From Candidatus Gastranaerophilales bacterium (GTDB lineage: Bacteria > Cyanobacteriota > Vampirovibrionia > Gastranaerophilales > Gastranaerophilaceae): a stretch of 64,000 bases of DNA. A program made the translations under genes and the position numbers. The DNA is taken from the NCBI GenBank assembly GCA_944326525.1, contig CALVEG010000002.1, positions 62,001 to 126,000 on the forward strand, written 5' to 3'. Positions 17,370 through 24,381 of the stretch are shown in pieces (positions within the stretch are counted from its first letter, which is position 1; each line of letters opens with the position of its first letter). A model generated the notes under the pieces. It was not told where the DNA came from, made no database searches, and saw only the letters and a list, made by a program, of their open reading frames with translations.

Positions 17370-18776
17370 ATGAAAACCGCAATAGCACAAATAAAGTTAA
17401 AAACAGCAGATTTCGATTTTAATTATAAAAACATAACCGAAACAATAGAAAATACAGACTGTGACTTAATCATATTTCCGTCAGCGCTTCTGAAAGACAC
17501 TGGCGCAAAGGACTTAGACTATGACGAGGACTGCATTAAAAAAGAAGAAGAAATGTATGAAAAAATAGCCGAAAAAGAATATTCTAAAGCAGTTTTAATC
17601 GGAAATATTTTAATTAAAGACGGTGATGTGGAAGAGGTTGAAACCTTTGAACATTGCGGGAAAAAGATTTATGTATCAGAAACTTTTTATGATGATATAA
17701 TCTGTGACCTTTATATTTTAACGAGAAACAAGTATTTCGTAATGAAAACTTACGATGAATTTGTAGAAGATATAAGCGTAAAAACGGATTTTGTATACAT
17801 AAATGCAATAGGAATGTCAGATGAAAGTATTTATGCAGGCGGAAGCTTTGTCAAAAACAAAGAAAACCAAGTTGTTTGGCAATCACCGATATGCGAAGAA
17901 GAAGTAAAAATTATAGATTTTACAACCTCAACTGAATACCAAAAAGAGAATTTTGAAGAAAATATTTATAAAGTTACGACATTTGCACTCAAAGAATACT
18001 GTGAAAACACAGGATTTAAGCGGGTAATATTAGGACTTTCCGGCGGGATAGACAGCGCCTTAACAGCAGCACTTGCCGTAAAAGCACTGGGTTCAGAAAA
18101 TGTATCGGGAATTTTAATGCCAAGCATGTTTTCCTCAGACGGAAGCGTAACAGATTCTATTGAATTGGCACAAAACCTCGGAATAAAAACTGTAAAGCAT
18201 TCAATAACACCGCTTTTTGACAACTTTATGGAAAAAATTGCCCACGAAAGACTTCATGATCTTGCAGAAGAAAATCTTCAGGCAAGACTTAGAGCATTAA
18301 TTTTAATGTTTTTCTCAAACCGTGACGGCGCGCTTCTTCTTTCGACCGGCAACAAATCAGAAGCAGCAATGGGTTATGGTACCCTATACGGAGATTTGGC
18401 TGGCGGATACAATCTTATTTGCGATTTAACCAAAACAAACGTATACAAACTTTCTAACTACATAAACAGAAATGGCGAAATTATACCTCAAACCATTATA
18501 GATAAAGCCCCCTCCGCAGAATTACGACCAAATCAAAAAGACCAAGACAGCTTGCCTGAATACGCAATTTTGGACGATATTATAGAAATGTACGTGGAAC
18601 AATTAAAATCAAAAGAAGAAATTTATAAAAAATATGATAAATCACTTGTTGACAGTACAATTAAAAAGATTTACCGCGCGCAATTTAAGCGCAAACAGTG
18701 CTGCCTCGGGGTAAGGCTGACCGAACGTTCCTTCACGTCAGGCGTAAACTATCCGGTTGTTCAGAGGTTTTATTAG
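17370..18776 (+). CDS. nadE: NAD+ synthetase with degenerate glutaminase domain
   Basis: The C-terminal synthetase makes NAD+ from deamido-NAD+ and ATP. It has the PP-loop SGGIDS (residues 224-229), LLSTGNKSEAAMGYGT, and the ELRPNQKDQDSLP loop. The N-terminal nitrilase-type domain is short (about 190 residues rather than about 270) and looks inactive. The usual catalytic glutamate in FPE is serine (FPS, Ser38), the lysine segment is missing, and the region equal to CED reads YDD (about 107-109). It may therefore use free ammonia. The total of 468 residues is below the 540-600 normal for glutamine-dependent enzymes. It is 10 bases after ftsQ. Confidence 0.9.
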   Translation: MKTAIAQIKLKTADFDFNYKNITETIENTDCDLIIFPSALLKDTGAKDLDYDEDCIKKEEEMYEKIAEKEYSKAVLIGNILIKDGDVEEVETFEHCGKKIYVSETFYDDIICDLYILTRNKYFVMKTYDEFVEDISVKTDFVYINAIGMSDESIYAGGSFVKNKENQVVWQSPICEEEVKIIDFTTSTEYQKENFEENIYKVTTFALKEYCENTGFKRVILGLSGGIDSALTAALAVKALGSENVSGILMPSMFSSDGSVTDSIELAQNLGIKTVKHSITPLFDNFMEKIAHERLHDLAEENLQARLRALILMFFSNRDGALLLSTGNKSEAAMGYGTLYGDLAGGYNLICDLTKTNVYKLSNYINRNGEIIPQTIIDKAPSAELRPNQKDQDSLPEYAILDDIIEMYVEQLKSKEEIYKKYDKSLVDSTIKKIYRAQFKRKQCCLGVRLTERSFTSGVNYPVVQRFY

Positions 18777-18856
18777 TTAGTGAATTTGCCTAAATCCTCT
18801 AAGTGAAGTATTTAAAGCTATTTACAAATTTTTCAAAATATATTACACTAAAAAAT

Positions 18857-19639
18857 ATGGAATTAACAGTATTAGTAGACAATAATACCCAGAAAGATTA
18901 TGATTTACTTGGAGAGTTCGGGCTTTCAATCCTGATTGAAGATGACTATCACAAGGTGCTTTTTGACTGCGGATACAGTGATGTATTTATCAAGAATGCA
19001 TATCATATGAATATTGACCTGGGTGATGTGACTGATATTGTTCTTTCTCACAGTCATAATGATCATACAGGCGGTTTTTTATGGCTTCAGAATTTGTATA
19101 AGAAGCTTCTGAAAGTCGGATTTGTAATAAATAATAAAAGGCTTATTGTACATCCGTATGTTTTTCAGCCGCATTATGATGAAAACTTTGAAAATATTGG
19201 TTTTCCTGGGGACGAAAATTCAATAAGCGACTTATTTGAAATAACATACACGAAAGAGCCCTACCATATAACTAATAATCTGATTTACTTAGGCGAATTT
19301 CCTGTTTCAGAGAGCAGTGAAGATCCGGATGAATCAGCGCTTGTATATACATCCCCCAAAGGACTTGTAATAATTTCAGGCTGCTCGCACGCAGGGCTTG
19401 TAAATATTGTTGAATATGCAAAAAAAGTTACAAATCAGCATAAAATTTATGCCATAATCGGCGGGGTTCACCTGCTTGCCAAAACAGATAATGAAGTTAA
19501 GAAGCTTGGAGTTTACTTACAGCGTCAAGGGGTACAGATGATTTACCCTTGCCACTGCTGTGATTTAAGAGCAAAAATTATACTCTCTAAATACGTTCCT
19601 GTAAAAGAAGCTTTCTCCGGTTTTAAGATGAGCATATAG
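18857..19639 (+). CDS. Metallo-beta-lactamase fold hydrolase
   Basis: The protein carries the metal-binding HxHxDH motif as SHSHNDHTGG, a downstream histidine in SGCSHAG, and another in IGGVHL, so both metals could be bound. The closest recognisable subfamily is the group annotated as 7,8-dihydropterin-6-yl-methyl-4-aminobenzene phosphate synthase-like, but the substrate is open. A GTG at 18803 would add 18 residues of poor, non-family sequence. The conserved first strand MELTVLVDN begins at the ATG at 18857, which is chosen although neither start has a good ribosome site. Confidence 0.82.
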   Translation: MELTVLVDNNTQKDYDLLGEFGLSILIEDDYHKVLFDCGYSDVFIKNAYHMNIDLGDVTDIVLSHSHNDHTGGFLWLQNLYKKLLKVGFVINNKRLIVHPYVFQPHYDENFENIGFPGDENSISDLFEITYTKEPYHITNNLIYLGEFPVSESSEDPDESALVYTSPKGLVIISGCSHAGLVNIVEYAKKVTNQHKIYAIIGGVHLLAKTDNEVKKLGVYLQRQGVQMIYPCHCCDLRAKIILSKYVPVKEAFSGFKMSI

Positions 19640-19660
19640 GTTTACAATATTTACAATCAC

Positions 19661-19689
19661 TTGCAAATTAAAATCATCTGTATTAGAAT
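19661..19689 (+). promoter_or_regulatory. Promoter of rpmI-rplT
   Basis: TTGCAA (19661-19666) and TAGAAT (19684-19689) are exactly 17 bases apart. The same two hexamers at the same spacing occur upstream of rpsT (60458-60486), which supports both. The start point would be near 19696, just before the leader hairpin. Confidence 0.65.
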
Positions 19690-19700
19690 CAAAGATGCCG

Positions 19701-19733
19701 AAAGTTTTATGGCTTTGGTATGCCTAAAACTTT
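19701..19733 (+). promoter_or_regulatory. Leader hairpin upstream of rpmI-rplT
   Basis: A perfect 9-bp inverted repeat AAAGTTTTA/TAAAACTTT (19701-19709 and 19725-19733) encloses a GGC/GCC inner stem. It lies at the very 5' end of the predicted rpmI-rplT transcript and about 25 bases before the ribosome site AAGGAG. In other bacteria L20 represses this operon by binding its leader, so this may be the regulatory element or an attenuator. It does not match a leader model I can recall base by base. Confidence 0.5.
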
Positions 19734-19765
19734 TTAGTACTTAACCAAATAAAAAGGAGAAGAAA

Positions 19766-19975
19766 ATGCCAAAAATGAAAACACACAGATCTGCTGCTAA
19801 ACGCTACAAAGTGACAGCAACAGGCAAAATTACAAGAAGAAAAGCAGGTATAGGCCACTTGCTCCAACACAAATCTTCAGCTAGAAAACGCAGACTTTTC
19901 AAGGTTGAAGCAATTTCAGATGCACAGATTAAATTGGTATCTCATGAGTTACCATACAAGAAGTATTCAAGATAG
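19766..19975 (+). CDS. rpmI: 50S ribosomal protein bL35
   Basis: This small basic protein of 69 residues begins [15 protein letters not shown] and contains [22 protein letters not shown], all hallmarks of bL35 in the large ribosomal subunit. AAGGAG lies 7 bases before the ATG. It is followed by rplT after 9 bases. The usual infC upstream is absent here; an MBL hydrolase gene precedes it instead. Confidence 0.97.
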   Translation: MPKMKTHRSAAKRYKVTATGKITRRKAGIGHLLQHKSSARKRRLFKVEAISDAQIKLVSHELPYKKYSR

Positions 19976-19984
19976 GAGCAAACA

Positions 19985-20335
19985 ATGAGAGTAAAACGTG
20001 GTAATGTAAGTCGTAAAAGACATAAAAAAATATTAAAACTTGCTAAAGGCTTCATCGGCGCAAGAAGCAGAATTTTTAAAGTAGCTAACATAGCTGTTAT
20101 GAAAGCATTAAAATATGCTTACCGTGACAGACGCGCTACTAAACGTAATATGCGCAGATTGTGGATTGTAAGAATTAACGCTGCAGTTAGAGAACGCGGA
20201 ATGAGCTACTCTAGATTTGTTAATGCTTGCAAAAAAGCAAATATTATCGTAAACAGAAAAATGCTTGCTGATATGGCAGTAAGAGATCCTGAAGCTTTTT
20301 CAGTAGTATTTGAAGCAGTTAAAGCAGCTAAGTAG
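19985..20335 (+). CDS. rplT: 50S ribosomal protein bL20
   Basis: The 116-residue basic protein has the bL20 signatures [20 protein letters not shown] and [18 protein letters not shown]. bL20 binds 23S rRNA early in assembly and often represses its own operon. A GGAGC ribosome site precedes the ATG. It ends the operon at a strong terminator (20359-20389). Confidence 0.98.
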   Translation: MRVKRGNVSRKRHKKILKLAKGFIGARSRIFKVANIAVMKALKYAYRDRRATKRNMRRLWIVRINAAVRERGMSYSRFVNACKKANIIVNRKMLADMAVRDPEAFSVVFEAVKAAK

Positions 20336-20358
20336 GCTTATATATTTAATATTTAAAT

Positions 20359-20390
20359 AAAACCCGTTCAGAAAAACTGAGCGGGTTTTT
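20359..20390. terminator. Terminator of rpmI-rplT, also facing the DUF3137 gene
   Basis: A 13-bp stem (AAAACCCGTTCAG paired with CTGAGCGGGTTTT, one G-T pair) with an AAAAA loop ends in five T residues. The A-run on the other side means it may also stop minus-strand transcription from 20409-21338. Confidence 0.88.
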
Positions 20391-20408
20391 AAATTCAACT
20401 TTTAGATT

Positions 20409-21338
20409 TTATAATATTGCTTGCTCATTGAGTTTTAGATAATCAATCAGACTTAGAACTGAGCAAAATTGGTTACAAAGATTTTGAAATTGTCTTGTAT
20501 CTACAACAGGTCTAAAAAGACTTCCGATTGAAAAAAGGTCTGTTGTAGGTTTCATAGCAATTAAAATTTCTCCCTGATAAAACGCACAACGAATAGATTT
20601 GCAGTAAAATGCCATTTTAATCCCTGTAAGTTTTTCCATAAACGTGGGAGTTAGAATGTATCTTGCTTCTATTTCATCATCAGTAAAAACATCGTATCTT
20701 TTTTCAAAATTAACGTCTTCCAATTCAGTATGACGCAGGTGAGAACGTGGAGATGTATGCAATATAGTATCTTCCATCAATATGGTATGCCCTTTGAAAT
20801 TTTTATTCATATCAAGTTTTATGCAAAGTCCATCAAAAACAGGTATATATTTGTCTGAAGAACTATAGCTAGCTTCAACAATATCAATAGGAACGCCTTT
20901 ATAAGTTCCGGCAAATCTTTCATCAACATACATCTTTGAAAAAGAGGGAAATAGTCCAGCTTCTACAAACTTTTCAGCTTTTTTTAAAGGATAATAACCT
21001 GTACTCCAGACCATATTCCCAAAACAGGATGTAACAATATGCATAATTTTTGATTTGAGTTTACTTTCAAAATCTTTTTTGCACATATAATATCCAAAGA
21101 AAAGCCCAAAAGCAATCATCGCAAAACCAGATAAAAACTCTGTACGGTCAACATTAAATTTTATGACGAACCATATGTAAGCAATTCCTCCCCCTGCAAA
21201 AATTATTGCCCATAAAATTGCCCCAAACAAATACCATCTTCTTGTATTTTCCATTTTTTCAATAATCGGGACTAAAACAGTATGATATTTTTCATAAAAA
21301 TTGCTTTTAAACTCTTTTATATCGCTAAAATCCTGCAT
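20409..21338 (-). CDS. DUF3137 family membrane protein
   Basis: The 309-residue protein has two membrane helices (about 35-58 and 69-86) and a C-terminal soluble domain. The soluble part shows the DUF3137 pattern: FAGTYKGVPIDI, then FDGLCIKLDMNKNFKGHTI, LEDVNFEKRYDVFTDDEIEARYILTP and FMEKL. The function of the family is unknown. It is a single-gene minus-strand unit between rplT and a divergent pair of small genes. Confidence 0.75.
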   Translation of the reverse strand: MQDFSDIKEFKSNFYEKYHTVLVPIIEKMENTRRWYLFGAILWAIIFAGGGIAYIWFVIKFNVDRTEFLSGFAMIAFGLFFGYYMCKKDFESKLKSKIMHIVTSCFGNMVWSTGYYPLKKAEKFVEAGLFPSFSKMYVDERFAGTYKGVPIDIVEASYSSSDKYIPVFDGLCIKLDMNKNFKGHTILMEDTILHTSPRSHLRHTELEDVNFEKRYDVFTDDEIEARYILTPTFMEKLTGIKMAFYCKSIRCAFYQGEILIAMKPTTDLFSIGSLFRPVVDTRQFQNLCNQFCSVLSLIDYLKLNEQAIL

Positions 21339-21415
21339 ATTTTTTCCTTTTACTACTATTTGAGATATTTTATAATTTTTTATATCAATATTCTAGATAT
21401 GTTTGATGTATTTTG

Positions 21416-21428
21416 TTACAAATTGTAA
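21416..21428. promoter_or_regulatory. Palindrome in the divergent 21.34-21.51 kb gap
   Basis: TTACAA and TTGTAA face each other across a single base, between the DUF3137 gene and the small gene at 21508. It is a possible operator for one or both, and no bound regulator can be named. Confidence 0.25.
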
Positions 21429-21507
21429 TAAAGTATCCTTATATTAAGCAATTAATTAATAAAAAAATACTTTATATATATGCAGGGTAAAATTATGGAG
21501 TAAAAAT

Positions 21508-21702
21508 ATGAATTCTAAGGGAAATTATTATGCTGAAAATTTAGCATGCCAAAATCTGGGAGATTGTTCTCTATGCAATTTACCAGTTTTACAGGAAGAA
21601 AACATTCAAGAAAACTTAACAGAACCTAAAAATGAAAATTCCAGAAAAACAATTTCTTTAAAAGCATTACTTAAAAAACTCAACCCAGAAAATGCAGCTT
21701 AA
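21508..21702 (+). CDS. Small cysteine-containing protein of unknown function
   Basis: This 64-residue protein begins MNSKGNYYAEN and holds three cysteines close together (Cys14, Cys20, Cys23, in CQNLGDCSLC), which could bind a metal. The C-terminal half is basic and helical. A GGAG ribosome site 8 bases upstream supports the ATG. The gene is 44 bases before another small unknown gene, probably in the same transcript. I do not recognise a family. Confidence 0.55.
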   Translation: MNSKGNYYAENLACQNLGDCSLCNLPVLQEENIQENLTEPKNENSRKTISLKALLKKLNPENAA

Positions 21703-21746
21703 CAAAAGCAAACATTAACAAATAAACTTCAGAAACGGAGAAAACA

Positions 21747-22097
21747 ATGCCGTCAGTAACAGATGATTTTCAAATGCCGATAATGTACAAGGACCTCAGA
21801 GATCCCAATATGGGGATGCTACCGGGGTTTGGCTTCGGCTATTACACAAATTTTCTGGGCGGGATTAGAATGCCAAGAGAACTTACTCGAGATGAAGTTG
21901 TTCTAAAAAAACGAAATATAAAAGAAGCAGGTACATTAAAAAAAATAGGACTGGTGCTATTAGCACTTGGCGGTGCAGTAGTTTTGAAACAAAAAGGCGC
22001 TTTCAGCTGGCTGTCAAAGCAAGCATCAGGGGTGAAAAATTGGTTTAGCGGACTGTTTAAATCAACACCAAAACCACCGGCATCACCAACGCCGTAA
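21747..22097 (+). CDS. Small membrane protein of unknown function
   Basis: The 116-residue product has a Met/Pro/Gly-rich N-terminus, a charged segment, one hydrophobic helix (about 65-82, IGLVLLALGGAVVL), an amphipathic stretch with SWLSKQASGVKNWFSGLF, and a Pro-rich tail. GGAG precedes the ATG at good spacing. It looks like a single-pass membrane protein with a surface-lying helix. No family is recognised. It follows the Cys-rich small gene and precedes yajQ. Confidence 0.6.
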   Translation: MPSVTDDFQMPIMYKDLRDPNMGMLPGFGFGYYTNFLGGIRMPRELTRDEVVLKKRNIKEAGTLKKIGLVLLALGGAVVLKQKGAFSWLSKQASGVKNWFSGLFKSTPKPPASPTP

Positions 22098-22210
22098 AGA
22101 TTATAGAAATATGCAACCCGAAAACTAAATGCGGATAATTCATTATTCGCATTTTTTGTGCTAGAATTACAAATATTATTAAAGTACAAAAAATTATAAA
22201 GGGGGTTATC

Positions 22211-22711
22211 ATGGCAAAAGATTGCAGTTTTGATATTGTATCAGAATTCGACAAACAAGAACTTGTTAACGCTGTTGATCAGGTTAAACGTGAAATTTCT
22301 TCAAGATTTGATTTAAAAAACTCAAATTCCGACGTAACACTTGATGCAGATAAATCAATTACTATCACAACCAATGACGAAATGAAATTAAGAAACATTT
22401 ACGATATTTTGCAATCAAAACTTGTAAAAAGAAATCTGAGCATAAAAATCCTTGATCCGCAAAGCATCGAAAACGCACTTGGCGGAAACGTAAGACAAGT
22501 TTTTAATCTTAAAAAAGGTTTGACTCAAGAGCTTGCAAAGAAAATTACATCTGATATTAAAGATATGAAAAAGAAAGTTCAAGCATCAATTCAGGGGGAT
22601 TCGGTGAGAGTTTCAGGCAAAGACAAAGACGACTTGCAGGAGGTAATCAGAATGCTTCGCTCTAACGAAGAAAAATATGATTACCCGCTTCAGTTTACAA
22701 ATTACAGATAA
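22211..22711 (+). CDS. YajQ family nucleotide-binding protein
   Basis: The 166-residue protein matches the YajQ/UPF0234 family: FDIVSEFDKQELVNAVDQ at the start, EISSRFDLKNS, the KGLTQELAKKI block, VQASIQGDSVRVSGK, and the closing YPLQFTNYR. Members have tandem RNA-binding-like folds, and some bind cyclic di-GMP or other nucleotides. The role here is not set by context. GGGGG lies about 7 bases before the ATG. Confidence 0.93.
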   Translation: MAKDCSFDIVSEFDKQELVNAVDQVKREISSRFDLKNSNSDVTLDADKSITITTNDEMKLRNIYDILQSKLVKRNLSIKILDPQSIENALGGNVRQVFNLKKGLTQELAKKITSDIKDMKKKVQASIQGDSVRVSGKDKDDLQEVIRMLRSNEEKYDYPLQFTNYR

Positions 22712-22757
22712 TAGATTAGGCTTTAACCGGAGGATTTTTTATACCTGTACAGAATAT

Positions 22758-22789
22758 AACAGGCGCCCGCCCGCAGGCGGGCGCCTGTT
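22758..22789. terminator. Very GC-rich 14-bp hairpin between convergent genes
   Basis: A perfect 14-bp stem (22758-22771 with 22776-22789) and a 4-base loop form one of the strongest hairpins in the window. The stem is mostly G and C, unlike the surrounding AT-rich DNA. It lies between yajQ and the stop of the minus-strand prepilin gene and probably terminates both, although the T-run (TTTGTT) is short. Confidence 0.7.
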
Positions 22790-22791
22790 TG

Positions 22792-23460
22792 TTATCTTAA
22801 CAGCCAGCTTTCATAATAGCATGGCGGATATTTACAAAATGCAGACTGGGTAAGTATATCCTGCAGATAATAAGGTATTACTTTTTTGTATTTTACCCCT
22901 TGTGAAATTCTGGAATTGTTAGCATCGGCAAACGTAAACATCCATCTGTCTTTTCCAAATCTGTTTGGATTTGAAAATCCGTTTGTGTCAACAATATAGA
23001 TATTTTCACTATCTGAGTATGAACACCAGCTTCTGCCCGAGCCGTCAATGAAACAAAAACTTTTACCGTTATCAGCAGGTAAACCGTTCTCAAGGTCTAT
23101 TCCGCTGTTACTGTCGCCGGATGAACAGCTTCCGCCGCAAACGGTGTCTCCTTTTTTCCAGCAGCGGTAAATGTCTTTATTTTCACAATCTATTAATATT
23201 TTAAATTTATTTTTCATAAAATTAAATTCTTCCTTTGTTGCGGCTATTTCATATTTAGCTGTTCTTGTAAATTCCTGATTAATAAAACCGGATGCAAATG
23301 CATTTGACAAATCTGCATAAGCCTTTTTATATGCGCTTTTAAACTGCACTTCCTGATATTTGTTTATTAGCGCAGGCAGAGTCATTGCGATTACAACTCC
23401 CAAAATCCCGAGAGTAATTAGAACTTCCGCCATCGTAAAGCCTTTTATAATTTTAAACAT
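22792..23460 (-). CDS. Type IV pilin-like/type II secretion pseudopilin
   Basis: The 222-residue protein starts with a short basic leader (MFKIIKG) and the prepilin peptidase site G-FTMAEVLITLGILGVVIAM, including the conserved glutamate at mature position 5 and a hydrophobic helix. The exported part has at least eight cysteines, several in a cluster around 110-120, so it is likely disulfide bonded. It could be a minor pilin or pseudopilin. No assembly ATPase or peptidase gene lies nearby. AGGGG precedes the ATG. It diverges from an XRE-type regulator. Confidence 0.88.
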   Translation of the reverse strand: MFKIIKGFTMAEVLITLGILGVVIAMTLPALINKYQEVQFKSAYKKAYADLSNAFASGFINQEFTRTAKYEIAATKEEFNFMKNKFKILIDCENKDIYRCWKKGDTVCGGSCSSGDSNSGIDLENGLPADNGKSFCFIDGSGRSWCSYSDSENIYIVDTNGFSNPNRFGKDRWMFTFADANNSRISQGVKYKKVIPYYLQDILTQSAFCKYPPCYYESWLLR

Positions 23461-23494
23461 TATATTCCCCTTAAAAATTAATGTTGTTAATTAA

Positions 23495-23523
23495 ATACTA
23501 TAATGTTTAACATTAATTGTCAA
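23495..23523 (-). promoter_or_regulatory. Promoter of the prepilin gene
   Basis: Read on the minus strand, a perfect TTGACA (23518-23523) and TAGTAT (23495-23500) are 17 bases apart. The spacer is almost filled by the palindrome at 23501-23515, so a protein bound there would block this promoter. Confidence 0.7.
23501..23515. promoter_or_regulatory. Operator-like palindrome inside the prepilin promoter
   Basis: TAATGTT and AACATTA flank a single base, a perfect 15-bp palindrome. A second copy of the half-site TAATGTT starts 22 bases away (23479-23485), two helical turns off, followed by the imperfect partner TTAATTA. The XRE regulator encoded from 23593 on the other strand is the obvious candidate to bind; that is inference. 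Confidence 0.55.
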
Positions 23524-23592
23524 TAAAAAATTAATTACTGACATAATTAAAAAATATTTAAAATACTCCCATAATTATATCGGAGGTTTTTA

Positions 23593-23907
23593 ATGCAAGA
23601 GCTTAAAAAATCATTAGGCAGACAAATTCAAAAAATTAGAAAAAGACAAAAGTTGACTCAGGAAAAACTTGCTGAGTTAATCGGAATTGAAGTTCCGAGT
23701 ATGAGTAATATAGAAACAGGCAAATACGCGCCCTCTATTGAAACCCTGCAAAAATTGTCGGAAGTTCTTGATGCCAAGCCATGGGAATTCTATTATTTTG
23801 ACGAAATTTCTCCAGACGAAATGAAGCAGGAATTAATAAAAGCTCTTGATGAAAACCAAAAGCTTTTAAAAATTATATATAAATTTTACAAATCAATTGA
23901 TGTTTAA
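23593..23907 (+). CDS. XRE-family helix-turn-helix regulator
   Basis: The 104-residue protein carries a Cro/C1-type helix-turn-helix (about 9-62): [14 protein letters not shown] for the first helices, then [15 protein letters not shown] for the recognition helix and turn, and TLQKLSEVL. The C-terminal 40 residues are helical and may dimerise. GGAGG lies 7 bases before the ATG. It is divergent from the prepilin gene, and its stop codon overlaps that of panD on the opposite strand. Confidence 0.9.
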   Translation: MQELKKSLGRQIQKIRKRQKLTQEKLAELIGIEVPSMSNIETGKYAPSIETLQKLSEVLDAKPWEFYYFDEISPDEMKQELIKALDENQKLLKIIYKFYKSIDV

Positions 23908-24260
23908 TGAATTTCAGTAATCTTATTTTTGTCATCCACCATAACAACAGTCGGTTTGTGAGTTTTGATTTCATCAGGGGTAAGGCTTGCGTAAGATACT
24001 ATAATAACCTTGTCTCCCGGCTGAACTTTTCTTGCAGCTGCACCGTTTAAGCAAATACAACCGGAATCAGGTTTTCCTTTAATTACGTATGTCTGAAATC
24101 TTTCGCCGTTATTAACATCCAAGATATCTACTTTTTGCCATTCTCTTATATTTGAAGCTTTCATTAAAGTTTCATCTATTGTTATTGAACCGACATAGTT
24201 TAAATTTGCATCGGTAACTGTGGCTCTGTGTATCTTTGAAAATAAAAATTCTTGTAACAT
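23904..24260 (-). CDS. panD: Aspartate 1-decarboxylase PanD
   Basis: PanD converts aspartate to beta-alanine for pantothenate synthesis. It is made as a proenzyme that cleaves itself between Gly24 and Ser25 to form the pyruvoyl cofactor. That site is visible as VGSITID, with the family start [12 protein letters not shown], and later LNGAAARKV. The 118 residues are normal. It is unlinked from panB and panC, which lie at 55-57 kb. Its last bases overlap the XRE gene tail to tail. Confidence 0.96.
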   Translation of the reverse strand: MLQEFLFSKIHRATVTDANLNYVGSITIDETLMKASNIREWQKVDILDVNNGERFQTYVIKGKPDSGCICLNGAAARKVQPGDKVIIVSYASLTPDEIKTHKPTVVMVDDKNKITEIH

Positions 24261-24333
24261 ATTATAAATCCTCTGTCCTCATTCTAAAACAAACAAAGTT
24301 TTTAAACAAACATTTTTTTAAATCGCAAAGAAA

Positions 24334-24356
24334 TACAACCTGTAAATAAGGTTGTA
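24334..24356 (-). terminator. Probable terminator of the GH13 operon
   Basis: TACAACCT and AGGTTGTA form an 8-bp stem with a 7-base loop. On the minus strand it is followed by ATTTCTTT, a modest T-run, about 25 bases after the GH13 stop codon. Confidence 0.55.
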
Positions 24357-24381
24357 CTCTTTTCTGGTTTATTTAATGTGC

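Noticed and set aside
17370-18776. nadE as a frameshifted or truncated gene
   Set aside because: The frame is continuous, both domains are in place, and the synthetase motifs are intact; the N-terminal domain is simply shorter and altered.
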